64,000 nt of DNA from Brevibacterium casei CIP 102111 (GCF_900169275.1 NZ_FXZC01000002.1:124001-188000), one strand, 5' to 3'. Shown: positions 48,273 through 56,957, counted from the first letter of the stretch. Notes: generated by a model from the sequence alone, not told the origin. Translations and numbers: made by a program.

Positions 48273-49601
48273 ATGAATGAAGGCGAGCTGTTCACCGGCG
48301 GCGAGGCGGACCGTCCCGACGTCCAGGGAATGCGGCCGGGATCCGAGCAGGGCGGTGCGGGGCAGGCGGTGCGCTCGCGCCCGCAGCCGACACCGGGAGA
48401 GGTCGACACGATCGGGGCGCAGAACCTCGGGTTCTCCCCAGAGGAGTACCTCGCCCGGATCGCGGCGGTGCGCGGACGGATGAGCGATCAGGGACTCTCG
48501 GCGCTCATCGTCACCGACCCGGCCAACATCTACTACCTCACCGGCTACAACGCGTGGTCGTTCTACACCCCGCAGATGCTCTTCGTCCCCTCCTCGGGTC
48601 CGCTCACGCTCTTCCTGCGCGACATGGACGCCCGCGGGGCCTCCCACACCTCGTGGCTGCCGCCCGAAGACATCGTCGGCTACCCCGAGCGCTACGTTCA
48701 GCGCCCGCACATCCACCCCTTCGACTGGGTCGCCTTCGCACTCCGTCAGCGGTGGGAGGTCGCCCGGGCCTCGTCCTCGCCGGTCGGGGTCGAGATGGAT
48801 TCGCACTTCTTCTCCCCGCGCGCCTTCCGGGCGCTCGTCAACGGTGTGCCCGAGTGGCGTCTCGTCGACTCGTTCGAGCTCGTCAACTGGATCCGGGCGA
48901 TCAAGTCCGCTGACGAGCTCGCCCTCATGCACCGGGCCGCCGAAGTGACGAGCGCGGCGATGGACGCGGCCCTCGGCACGGTCGGGCAGGGGGTCGGCCA
49001 GCACGAGGTCGCCGCCGCGATCTCCGCCGCGCAGGCGCGGGGGAGCGGGCCGTCGTGGGGTGATTATCCGGCGATCGTCCCGCTCATGCCCACCGGTGAG
49101 AGCGCTGACACTCCGCACCTGAGCTGGACGGATCGGACCTTCGCCGCAGATGAGTCGGTGAGCATCGAACTCGCCGGGGTCCACCGCCGCTACCATGTTC
49201 CCTTGGCGCGCACTGCCGTGGTGGGGCGTCCGAAGCAGGAGCTCGTCCGCCTCGAGGGGGTCGTCGCCGAGGCGCTCGCGGCCGTGCTCGACGTCGCCGC
49301 CCCAGGCGTTCCGACCGCCGAGCTCGCCCGGACGTGGAATCGGGTGCTCGCCCGGGCCGGTCTGGAGAAACCGAGCCGGCTCGGCTATTCGATCGGTATC
49401 GGATACCCGCCCGACTGGGGTGAGCGGACGATCTCGATCCGGACGGAGGACGACCAGATCCTCGAGGCGGGCATGACCTTCCACCTCATCTGCGGGATGT
49501 GGATGAACGGCTACGGCTATGAACTCTCCGAGTCGATCCTCGTCACCGACTCCGGTGTCGACACCTTCACGGACTTCCCGCGCGAACTCATCCGGCTCTG
49601 A
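48273..49601 (+). CDS. M24-family hydrolase, DoeA/EutD (ectoine hydrolase)-like
   Basis: The 442-residue protein has an N-terminal creatinase-type domain and a C-terminal pita-bread domain. DPANIYYLTGYNAWSFYTPQMLFVP and the end block GYSIGIGYPPDWGERTISIR resemble ectoine hydrolase (DoeA/EutD) more than proline dipeptidase; SIELAGVHRRYHVPLARTAV fits the same family. Ectoine hydrolase opens the ring to N-acetyl-diaminobutyrate. The first ~45 residues are a low-complexity extension. The ectoine assignment is a hypothesis; a generic Xaa-Pro peptidase is the alternative. Its last 85 bp overlap the TetR gene. Confidence 0.75.
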   Translation: MNEGELFTGGEADRPDVQGMRPGSEQGGAGQAVRSRPQPTPGEVDTIGAQNLGFSPEEYLARIAAVRGRMSDQGLSALIVTDPANIYYLTGYNAWSFYTPQMLFVPSSGPLTLFLRDMDARGASHTSWLPPEDIVGYPERYVQRPHIHPFDWVAFALRQRWEVARASSSPVGVEMDSHFFSPRAFRALVNGVPEWRLVDSFELVNWIRAIKSADELALMHRAAEVTSAAMDAALGTVGQGVGQHEVAAAISAAQARGSGPSWGDYPAIVPLMPTGESADTPHLSWTDRTFAADESVSIELAGVHRRYHVPLARTAVVGRPKQELVRLEGVVAEALAAVLDVAAPGVPTAELARTWNRVLARAGLEKPSRLGYSIGIGYPPDWGERTISIRTEDDQILEAGMTFHLICGMWMNGYGYELSESILVTDSGVDTFTDFPRELIRL

Positions 49602-50164
49602 GCCGGCATCGGACCGGCGAGGGCGACGATCTGTCGAACCACCTCGGCGGGGGACAGGGTCGCCATCATCGGCAGCGCGAGGACGTAGCGGGTGAAGATC
49701 GTGCCGACGATGACGACGGCGAGCCGACGGGCTGCGGTACGTCCGACCGCCTCGGCGAGGGCGCCGAAGACGGTCCGCTCGAGATAGCGGCTGAGCAGCT
49801 GAGCCCGCGAACCGTCATCGGCGAGCTCCCTGGCGAACGCCACGAGGCGGGGGCCGTGGACGGGGTGATCCCAGACTGCGACGATGCCCTCGGCCAGTGC
49901 CCGGACGTCGAGGGTGCCGTGCTCGGTCGCCGCGGCAACGACATGATGCGGGGCGACGGTGAGGGCGAGGGCGACGATGAGGAGTTCGTCCTTCGAGCCG
50001 AAGTGATAATTGACCAGCGAGTGGCTCAGGCCTGCCTCCGCCGCGATCTGCCGAGCGGTGATCGTCGCCGGATGTCCGCCGGCAAGCAGACGCTGAGCCG
50101 CGGCGACGAGTCTCTGCCGGGCGTCCGACGTCCCCGAGGGTCGACCCGGTCGTTTATTGACCAT
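49517..50164 (-). CDS. TetR-family transcription regulator
   Basis: ATG 50164 lies 6 nt from a GACAAT box (leaderless); 215 residues. The N-terminal helix-turn-helix is at about 10-56 (RQRLVAAAQRLLAGGHPATITARQIAAEAGLSHSLVNYHFGSKDELL). The C-terminal ligand domain has no identifiable specificity. It is divergent from the FAD monooxygenase, the usual arrangement for a TetR repressor and its target. The 3' end overlaps the M24 hydrolase gene by 85 bp on the opposite strand. Confidence 0.85.
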   Translation of the reverse strand: MVNKRPGRPSGTSDARQRLVAAAQRLLAGGHPATITARQIAAEAGLSHSLVNYHFGSKDELLIVALALTVAPHHVVAAATEHGTLDVRALAEGIVAVWDHPVHGPRLVAFARELADDGSRAQLLSRYLERTVFGALAEAVGRTAARRLAVVIVGTIFTRYVLALPMMATLSPAEVVRQIVALAGPMPAQSRMSSRGKSVKVSTPESVTRIDSESS

Positions 50165-50170
50165 GGTGGC

Positions 50171-50176
50171 ATTGTC
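50171..50176 (-). promoter_or_regulatory. -10 box of the tetR gene, leaderless
   Basis: GACAAT on the minus strand ends 6 nt from ATG 50164. It lies next to TTGACC (50157-50162, plus), a possible -35 box for the divergent monooxygenase, so the two promoters overlap. Confidence 0.5.
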
Positions 50177-50202
50177 CCATGCCCTGGGAGCAGTCTGAGG
50201 CC

Positions 50203-51471
50203 ATGAAGGCACAGTGGAACGAACAGGATCAGACGGTCACCGGCGACGATTCGCGGCGACTCGGCGCGGCGGCGGACACGGACTGCATCGTGGTCGGCGG
50301 CGGTCCCGCCGGCCTCGTCTGCGGGCTCGTGCTCGCCCGTCTCGGGGTGAGGGTGACAGTGGTGGAGAAGCACGATGACTTCCTCCGCGACTTCCGCGGC
50401 GACACCATCCATCCCTCAACCCAGGACCTGTTGGCCGAGCTCGGCCTCCTCGACGAGTTCCTCACCCTGCCGCACGAGGACATGCCTCGCGTGACGTTGC
50501 GGTGGAACGAGGAGGAGTTCGTGCTCGCTGACTTCTCGCGGTTGCCGACCCGGCGTCGGGTGATCAGCTTCATGCCGCAGTGGGAGTTCCTCGATCTCAT
50601 CGCCCGCGCCGCCTTGCGCGAGCCGACGTTTACGCTGCTGCGCAGCACCGAGGTCATCGACGTCGTCCGGGCGGGAGAGCGGATCGTCGGTGTCCGCACG
50701 CGATCGTCGACGGGGGAGGAGACCCTGCAGGCACGCCTCGTCATCGCGGCGGACGGTCGGGATTCGACCGTGAGGGACGCAGCGGGACTGCACCCCCAGC
50801 GGCTGGCGACGGCGATGGACGTGCTCTGGTTCCGCGTGCCGAAGGCCAGTGGTGAGTCCCTTCCCTTCGTGCAGGCTGGTGCCGGTCTTCTCCTCGCCAT
50901 CGACCGAGGCGAGTACTTCCAGGTCGCCAATGCGATCCCGGCAGGCACCTGGGTGCCGTCGGCGGCGGCGCTCACCGCACTGCGGGCGCGGGTCGCCCGG
51001 ATCGCCCCGCAGCTGAGCGGACGGATGGAGCACGTGGGTCTCGACGACGTCAGGCTCCTGCGGGTGAGACTGGAGCGCCTGCGACGCTGGCACGCACCCG
51101 GCCTGCTGTGCATCGGAGACGCCGCGCATGCGATGTCGCCGGCCGGTGGAGTCGGCATCAACCTCGCCATCCAGGACGCGGTCGCCGCGGCGCGAATCCT
51201 CGGGCCGAATCTCCGCGCGGGCACACCGACGGCGAGGCAGCTGCGCCGAGTGCAGAGGCGGCGCGCCTGGCCGGCGACGCTCATCCAGTGGGTCCAGCTG
51301 CGCATCCAGCCGGTGCTCCTCGGCGATCGCCCAGCCTCGCGTCCGCCCCTGCCGCTGCGCCTCGTCGCCCGATTCCCCGCGCTCGCCCACGTGCCCGGGC
51401 GCATCATCGGCGTGGGGCCTCGGCCCGAACATGTCGGTGCCGGTGCGCGGCGCGGTTTCAGCAGGCGGTGA
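50203..51471 (+). CDS. FAD-dependent aromatic-type monooxygenase (UbiH/PHBH family)
   Basis: If ATG 50203 is used the product is 422 residues; ATG 50179 would add eight. Seen: IVVGGGPAGLVCGLVLARLGVRVTVVEKH (FAD/Rossmann), the middle DG motif VIAADGRDSTVRDAAG and the second FAD motif GDAAHAMSPAGGVGINLAIQDAVAAARIL, as in para-hydroxybenzoate hydroxylase-like monooxygenases. These insert oxygen into aromatic or polyketide-like substrates, or inactivate antibiotics such as rifampin and tetracycline; the target is unknown. The divergent TetR gene is probably its repressor. Confidence 0.85.
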   Translation: MKAQWNEQDQTVTGDDSRRLGAAADTDCIVVGGGPAGLVCGLVLARLGVRVTVVEKHDDFLRDFRGDTIHPSTQDLLAELGLLDEFLTLPHEDMPRVTLRWNEEEFVLADFSRLPTRRRVISFMPQWEFLDLIARAALREPTFTLLRSTEVIDVVRAGERIVGVRTRSSTGEETLQARLVIAADGRDSTVRDAAGLHPQRLATAMDVLWFRVPKASGESLPFVQAGAGLLLAIDRGEYFQVANAIPAGTWVPSAAALTALRARVARIAPQLSGRMEHVGLDDVRLLRVRLERLRRWHAPGLLCIGDAAHAMSPAGGVGINLAIQDAVAAARILGPNLRAGTPTARQLRRVQRRRAWPATLIQWVQLRIQPVLLGDRPASRPPLPLRLVARFPALAHVPGRIIGVGPRPEHVGAGARRGFSRR

Positions 51472-51779
51472 ATGCGGCTGCGGTTGCGGAGGTGGCGGCG
51501 GACGCGGACTGCGACGCGGTTGGTGCGGGTTGCGCGGACGGGACGACCGCCTCGGCGGGGATGCGCGCACCCGGCACCCGGAGCGGTGTTTCCTACGCGT
51601 GCACGGGGAGGTTTCGTCGCTGCGGGGATGACGTGCCGAGTGGAGGGTTGTCTGTGAACCGACGACGATGGGGTGTTGTCACGGGGAGGACGTGCGGTTG
51701 CGGGGTGGAGGTGGCGCTGGGGGTAGGGCGTGCGCCTGCGGGGGCGAACTGTGACGCGGCGTGATGTCGTCGAAGGAAG
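51472..51779. other. G-rich non-coding stretch after the monooxygenase gene
   Basis: 308 bp without a credible gene. The plus strand is strongly G-rich, with runs such as GGGGG near 51718 and 51740, so quadruplex formation is possible in the run-rich part (about 51685-51750). One CGCCTCGGCG motif copy is at 51548-51557. It may be a decayed gene; I could not recognise any protein in it. Confidence 0.4.
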
Positions 51780-53330
51780 TCAGCCGAGGAACTGCAGCCA
51801 GAGGCCGACGGCGAGTGCGTTGATCGCGACGATGAGCGCCGCGCGGCCGAGCACCCACGAGCCGTCGCGGGGATCCGCGCCGGTGCCGCCGGAGAGCTGG
51901 ACGGACATCGCGACGCGCGGGGGCGCGGCCAGGGCGGCGAAGGAGCCTGCGACATTTCCGGCGGCGACGACCGTCATCGCCGGGGCCCCTGCCGCGTCGG
52001 CCGCCGAGGCGAGGGTGCCCGAGAACATCGCGTTGCTGCCCGTGTTCGACCCGGTGAGGACCGCCCCGACCGTGGTCAGCCACGGAGTGACGAGGAGGAG
52101 GCCGGCGGGGACGAGTGCGCCGATCGCGTCGCTCATCCCGCTCGTCGTCATCACCCAGCCCATGACCATGAACGCCGCCGTCGCCGCCCCGATGGGGACC
52201 CATGCGCGGACCGCGGACGCCGCGACCGGGCGCAGGAGTTCCTTCGCCGAGGCGACAGCTGGGTCAGGGTCGGTGCCGGAGTCGCCTGCGTCCGCCGTTT
52301 CGCCGGCCTCGGCGTCCGTCGGTCCGGGACCCGGGGTGTTCGCCGGACCGGGACCCGGGGTGTCCGCCGGCCCGGCGCTCGCCCCGCGCGCTCGCCCCCG
52401 GCCCCGGGCGACGAGGACGGCGACGAGGCAGGCGACCGCGAGCCAGAACGGGGGAGAGGAGACGATGTCGGTGAGGGGCGACGGAGCGAGCGCGTAGAGC
52501 TCCCGGGCGATGAGGATGCCGACCGTGAGTGTCGCATACGGCAGCACCGCACGCCCGAGCGAGCGGTCCATCCCGGCGAAGCGGCTGCGGACCGACAGGG
52601 GCAGGCCGATGCCGGCGATGACGAGGAGCGAGCCGACGATGCCGGCCGGGGCCATGCCGAGCAGGGCGTTCGAAGCCAGGATGCCGGCCCAGAGCAGCCC
52701 GGCGGCGGCTGCCATGCCCAGGGCGCTGAGGGGCCTCGGGCGGGCGAGGGCGATGATTGCGACGAGGACGACGGCGATGGGGATCGCATTGATCCAGGCC
52801 GTGGTCAGGCCGAGGGCGTCGACGTCGAGGTCGGCGAGCGCGGCAGCGACGGTCGTGCCCGGGCCGAGCGCACCCCAGGGGACGGCGACGAGCCCGAGGA
52901 GGCCGAAGAGCGCGGAATGGCGGATCGAGCAGCCGAGGTGGCGCAGCACCGGCACGCCGATCGTCACACCGATGCCGAAGCCGGTGACGGACTCGGCGAA
53001 GGGGACGATCCCGAAGACGACGAGGGCGACGCCGATCGACCGACTCGGCACGGTCGCCTCGACCCAGCCGGAGAGTGCGCGCATGGCACCGCTGGCCTCG
53101 AGGATCGAGGCGAGCATCATGCCGAAGAGGAGGATGAGGGCGACTTCGACGACGAGCGGGAAGTAGTCCGTGCCGGCGGCGGCGAAGACGGCAAGCGGTG
53201 TGGGGAATGCGAGAAGCGCACAGACGATCGACCCGAGGAGTCCTGCCGCCGCCGAGATCCATGTCGGAACCCGGACGGCGAGGAGGACTATCACGAGGGC
53301 AAGAGGGGAGAGCGCAAGGACACCGGGCAT
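51780..53330 (-). CDS. lctP: L-lactate permease (LctP family)
   Basis: The 516-residue protein has about 13 hydrophobic helices. GIVPFAESVTGFGIGVTIGVPVLRHLG and the C-terminal GAVLTGSNTGSNAMFSGTLASAADAAG are characteristic of LctP/LldP lactate and glycolate carriers. A cytoplasmic loop of about 50 residues (near 320-370) is low complexity, Pro/Gly/Asp-rich, and contains a duplicated PGPG stretch. The start at ATG 53330 has only a weak GAAGAG ribosome binding site; TATTCT upstream (53064-53069 on the complementary frame: plus 53364-53369) may be the -10 box. It is divergent from the XRE-cupin regulator. Confidence 0.88.
   Translation of the reverse strand: MPGVLALSPLALVIVLLAVRVPTWISAAAGLLGSIVCALLAFPTPLAVFAAAGTDYFPLVVEVALILLFGMMLASILEASGAMRALSGWVEATVPSRSIGVALVVFGIVPFAESVTGFGIGVTIGVPVLRHLGCSIRHSALFGLLGLVAVPWGALGPGTTVAAALADLDVDALGLTTAWINAIPIAVVLVAIIALARPRPLSALGMAAAAGLLWAGILASNALLGMAPAGIVGSLLVIAGIGLPLSVRSRFAGMDRSLGRAVLPYATLTVGILIARELYALAPSPLTDIVSSPPFWLAVACLVAVLVARGRGRARGASAGPADTPGPGPANTPGPGPTDAEAGETADAGDSGTDPDPAVASAKELLRPVAASAVRAWVPIGAATAAFMVMGWVMTTSGMSDAIGALVPAGLLLVTPWLTTVGAVLTGSNTGSNAMFSGTLASAADAAGAPAMTVVAAGNVAGSFAALAAPPRVAMSVQLSGGTGADPRDGSWVLGRAALIVAINALAVGLWLQFLG
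52321..52368. repeat. 24-bp tandem repeat (two copies) in the lctP loop
   Basis: Two near-identical 24-bp units with core GGGACCCGGGGTGT encode the PGPG-containing duplication in the cytoplasmic loop. The repeat keeps the reading frame. Confidence 0.75.
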
Positions 53331-53372
53331 TTTCGCTCTTCATGGATCGAAATCTACTATCTGAGAATACAC

Positions 53373-53378
53373 TAGGAT
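53373..53378 (+). promoter_or_regulatory. -10 box of the XRE-cupin regulator gene, leaderless
   Basis: TAGGAT lies 6 nt before the ATG at 53385. No ribosome binding site is placed at a usable distance. Confidence 0.55.
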
Positions 53379-53384
53379 GGGATC

Positions 53385-53933
53385 ATGGCGAAGTCAGAGG
53401 ACACGGGAGCGCGGGTGTTCGGCGCGCGGGTGCGGTCCCGCCGGCGGCACAGCAACCTCACGCTCAACGAGCTCGCCGCCCGCGCCGGGATCTCCCGCGC
53501 CGCCCTGTCGAAGATCGAGCGCGGCGAACAGGACACCTCCGTCTCGAATGCCATGGGCCTCTCGCGCGCCCTCGGCGTCGACGTCGGCGAACTGCTCGCC
53601 GAACCCGAGGTCGTCATCACCCCCAGCGAAGCCATCCTCGCGCTCACGAGCTACGGTCCGGGCACGCACCGCCGCGACCTCCCCTCCCCGATGGAGAACA
53701 TGGAGGTCATCCACTACACCCTCGATCCGCGCAGCGAGACCTCCGCCATCGCCGCCCACCGCTCCGGATCCCGGGAGACCTTCTACGTGCTCGCCGGGAT
53801 CGTCGAGATCGTCACGATCGACCGTCGCACCGTGCTCCGCGCCGGCGACTGCGCGCAGGCCCCCGGCGACGTCCCGCACCAGGTCGCCAACCCCAGCGAC
53901 CGTCCGGCCGAACTCATCCTCATCATCGTCTGA
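53385..53933 (+). CDS. XRE-family regulator with C-terminal cupin domain
   Basis: The 182-residue protein has an N-terminal helix-turn-helix (about 10-66: RSRRRHSNLTLNELAARAGISRAALSKIERGEQDTSVSNAMGLSRAL) and a cupin_2 domain (about 115-182: RETFYVLAGIVEIV and PGDVPHQVANPS). This combination typically binds a small metabolite and controls a neighbouring transport or catabolic gene. It is divergent from lctP, which is the obvious target. Confidence 0.9.
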   Translation: MAKSEDTGARVFGARVRSRRRHSNLTLNELAARAGISRAALSKIERGEQDTSVSNAMGLSRALGVDVGELLAEPEVVITPSEAILALTSYGPGTHRRDLPSPMENMEVIHYTLDPRSETSAIAAHRSGSRETFYVLAGIVEIVTIDRRTVLRAGDCAQAPGDVPHQVANPSDRPAELILIIV

Positions 53934-53955
53934 GACCGCCCCCGCCGAGGCGGTC
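53934..53955 (+). terminator. Hairpin terminator of the XRE-cupin gene
   Basis: GACCGCC and GGCGGTC pair around CCCGCCGA, starting at the base after the stop codon; the loop side holds one CGCCGAGGCG motif copy. Two CCTTGACGGG direct repeats follow (53959 and 53988), of unknown role. Confidence 0.55.
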
Positions 53956-54033
53956 CGCCCTTGACGGGCCCCACCGGACTCGGGCATCCTTGACGGGTCC
54001 CATTCCCGTCGGAAGGCAGCCACCCCCAGTGAA

Positions 54034-54104
54034 GTGACCACTCATTTCCGCACCCGCGGGCGAAACGGCCCCGCACCACACACGTGTGCACGAAATGAGG
54101 TCAC
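54034..54104 (+). promoter_or_regulatory. Inverted repeat that can mask the ABC-F ribosome binding site
   Basis: GTGACCACTCATTTC (54034-54048) pairs with GAAATGAGGTCAC (54092-54104) with a two-base bulge, around a 43-nt loop. The right arm contains the GAGG ribosome binding site of the ABC-F gene (ATG 54107). A tiny GTG-AAG-TGA frame (54029-54037) overlaps the left arm. This is the geometry expected for translational attenuation of ribosome-protection ABC-F genes. Confidence 0.45.
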
Positions 54105-54106
54105 AG

Positions 54107-55786
54107 ATGACTGCTGCCATATCCATCTCCGGACTCGGCTACCGCCTCGGCTACGACACCGAGATCCTCGACTCCCTCACCGCGACCATCCCGACCGGAC
54201 GTGTCGGCCTCGTCGGTGACAACGGGATCGGAAAGTCCACCCTCGCCCGTATCCTCACCGGCGAGCTCACCCAGACGACGGGCACCGTCATCGGCTCCGC
54301 AGGCGCCGTCCACATCGACCAGCTGCTCCCGCACACCGATGTCCCCGTCGAGACCGTCCTCGGCATCGGAACCGTCCGCTCAGCCCTCCACCGCACCCTC
54401 GCCGGGCACGGGGAGGACGAGGACTTCGCCGTCATCGGCGACGACTGGGACATCGAAGAGCGGGCCCTGTCCGCCCTCGCCGAGGTGGGGCTGCGTCTCG
54501 AGTCCCGTGACCTCGACCGCCGGCTGCGGACCTTCTCCGGTGGGGAGGCCATGCGCATCGGCCTCGCCCGTGCGGCTCTCGCCGGATCCGCATGGCTCAT
54601 CCTCGACGAGCCGAGCAACAACCTCGATGCCGCAGGGCGCTGACTCCTCGGCGAGCTCCTCGACCGGCGGAGCGGACCGAGCCTCATCATCTCCCACGAC
54701 CGAGACCTGCTCGAGACGATGGACGCGATCGTCGAGATGACTGACGAACTGCGTGTCTACGGCGGCGGCTACAGCGCCTACGAGGAGTTGGTCGCCGCCG
54801 AGGAGGAGGCCAAGCGGTCTCGGCTCACCGATGCGAAGAAGACGCTGACGATCGAGAAGCGCCAGCGCATCGAGCTCGAGACGACGCTGGCGCGCGCCGA
54901 CCGGAAGGCGGCCACGGACACGGCGAACAAGCGGCGGCCGAAGATCGTCATGAACGGACTGAGCGACTTCGCCCAGAAGTCGGCAGCCAAACGTCGCGGA
55001 GACAAAGCCGCCGACGAAGCCCGAGCCGAAGCGGACGTGCAGAGGGCGAAGGACGCCCTCCGCCGCGACCCGTCGATCACCCTCCACCTGCCCGAGACCG
55101 AGGTCCATGCCGGCAAACGGGTGCTCGAGATCGACAGCGCAGGGCTCGAGCGTCCGTGGACGATCGTCGGAGCGGAGCGGATCCGCCTGACCGGACCCAA
55201 CGGCGCCGGAAAGTCGAGCCTGCTCGCCGCCCTGCGCGGTGGGTCGGCGAGCGCTCCGGTCGTCGAGCTCTTCCCCGGGCTGAGCACAGCCGTCCACGTG
55301 CCCATCGCCCACCTCGACCAGCAGTACCGGCTGCCCGAGCACTCGAGCGTCATGGATGCCGTCCGGGACCCGAACCCGGGACTGGAGAAGCATCGCGTCC
55401 ACGAGGTGCTCGCGGCGATGGGTCTGCGTGCCGGGCGCACCGAGCAGCTGTGCGGGACGCTCTCGGGAGGGGAGCGCTTCCGCGTCGCGCTCGCCGCCGC
55501 CCTGCTCGCCGACCCCGCCCCGCAGCTGCTCCTCCTCGACGAACCCGGCAACAACCTCGACGTCGCCTCCCAGCGGGCGCTCGCCTCGGCGCTCGAGGGA
55601 TTCGGGGGAGCGATGCTGCTCGTCACCCACGACGACCGCCTCGGCGAGGAACTGGGTGCGGTCACCGAATGGGACGTTCGCGAACTGCGGGAGGCACCCG
55701 CTGAGGGCGACCAGTCGACGACTGTGAGTAAGGGAACGGACCGGGCGGTGTCCGATTTGCCTGCCTTTGGGATAATGGACGGGTGA
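54107..55786 (+). pseudogene. ABC-F ATPase gene interrupted by one in-frame TGA
   Basis: Both halves are in the same frame. Codons 1-178 hold ATPase 1: Walker A GDNGIGKST, signature FSGGEAMRIGLARAAL and Walker B LILDEPSNNLD. Codon 179 is TGA (54641-54643), and reading goes on as LLGELLDRRSGPSLIISHDRDLLETMD, exactly the expected D-loop/H-loop sequence. The inter-domain linker rich in Lys, Arg and Ala and ATPase 2 (GPNGAGKSS, LSGGERFRVALAAALL, LLLLDEPGNNLD) follow to 55786. Such proteins protect ribosomes from antibiotics or help translation. The lesion is a single base change (CGA or TGG to TGA) or a sequence error. Confidence 0.82.
55771..55776 (+). promoter_or_regulatory. dusB -10 box, leaderless, inside the end of the ABC-F gene
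   Basis: GATAAT lies 6 nt before the GTG at 55783. dusB would thus have its own promoter within the ABC-F coding sequence and need not depend on the broken gene. Confidence 0.6.
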
Positions 55787-56955
55787 GTGTCATGAGCGAA
55801 TCCACGTCCCCGGCCGTCGCGCCTCTGCGCATCGGCCCCATCGAGCTGTCCTCCCCGGTCGTGCTCGCCCCCATGGCCGGGATCACGAACACCGCGTTCC
55901 GCCGGCTCTGCCGCGAATACGGTGCCGGACTCTACGTCACCGAGATGGTCACCTCACGCGCGCTCGTCGAACGCAGCCCCAAGAGCATGCGCATCATCCA
56001 CCACGAACCGTATGAGACCCCGCGCTCGGTCCAGCTCTACGGCGTCGACCCGGTGACGATCGGGCAGGCCGTGCGCATGCTCGTCGAGGAGGACCGCGCC
56101 GACCACATCGACCTCAACTTCGGCTGCCCGGTGCCCAAGGTCACCCGGAAGGGCGGCGGCTCGGCCCTGCCGTGGAAGCAGGACCTCTTCACCGCGATCG
56201 TCACCACCGCGGTGCGCGAAGCCGACCGCGGCGGGATCCCGCTGACGGTGAAGATGCGCAAGGGCATCGACGCCGACCATCACACCTACCTCGACGCGGG
56301 GGAGACCGCCCGCAACGCCGGGGTCGCGGCGATCGCCCTCCACGGGCGCACGACCGCCGACCTCTACTCCGGGACCGCGGACTGGGAGTCGATCGCCCGG
56401 CTCAAGGACCACCTCGGCGACAGCGTTCCGGTGCTCGGCAACGGCGACATCTTCTCCGCCGAGGACGCGCTGGAGATGATGGCGCGCACCGGCTGCGACG
56501 GCGTCGTCATCGGCCGCGGCTGTCAGGGACGGCCGTGGCTCTTCGGGGACCTCGCGAACGCACTGAACGGCAGCGATGAGCGCCACCGCCCCGGACTCGC
56601 CGAGGTGGCCCGTGCCGTCCGCCTCCACGGCGAATACCTCGTCGACTACTACGGCGAGGAGTTCTACGGAGTCCGCGACCTGCGCAAGCACATCGCGTGG
56701 TACTTCAAGGGCTACCCCGTCGGCGGCGATCTGCGCAGCCGACTCGCGATGGTCTCATCCCTGGCCGAACTCGACGCCCTCCTCGCCGAACTCGACGACG
56801 CCCCCTACCCGGGGGAGGCCGCCGAGGGCTCGCGCGGACGCACGACCCGCCCCAAGCGCCCCCACCTGCCCGAGGGCTGGCTTGACTCCCGCGTCTTCGA
56901 CGCCAGCGGCACCGCGCTGCTCGCCGAAGCCGAACTCGACATCTCGGGAGGCTGA
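55783..56955 (+). CDS. dusB: tRNA-dihydrouridine synthase (DusB-like)
   Basis: The 390-residue FMN TIM-barrel enzyme shows LAPMAGITNTAFRRLCREYGAGLYVTEMV, the catalytic cysteine in HIDLNFGCPVPKVTRKGGGSAL (Cys115), then ALHGRTTADLYSGTADW and GVVIGRGCQGRPWLF. It reduces specific uridines in tRNA D-loops. The GTG start overlaps the ABC-F stop (GTGA). A C-terminal extension of about 40 residues (RGRTTRPKRPHLPEGWLDSRVFDASG) is usual in actinobacteria. dgt follows 2 bp downstream, and dusB-dgt-dnaG is a common actinobacterial order. Confidence 0.94.
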   Translation: MSVMSESTSPAVAPLRIGPIELSSPVVLAPMAGITNTAFRRLCREYGAGLYVTEMVTSRALVERSPKSMRIIHHEPYETPRSVQLYGVDPVTIGQAVRMLVEEDRADHIDLNFGCPVPKVTRKGGGSALPWKQDLFTAIVTTAVREADRGGIPLTVKMRKGIDADHHTYLDAGETARNAGVAAIALHGRTTADLYSGTADWESIARLKDHLGDSVPVLGNGDIFSAEDALEMMARTGCDGVVIGRGCQGRPWLFGDLANALNGSDERHRPGLAEVARAVRLHGEYLVDYYGEEFYGVRDLRKHIAWYFKGYPVGGDLRSRLAMVSSLAELDALLAELDDAPYPGEAAEGSRGRTTRPKRPHLPEGWLDSRVFDASGTALLAEAELDISGG

Positions 56956-56957
56956 GC

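Noticed and set aside
54641..54643. TGA in the ABC-F gene as a selenocysteine codon
   Set aside because: ABC-F proteins have no catalytic cysteine at this position and no SECIS-like hairpin with the right spacing was seen.
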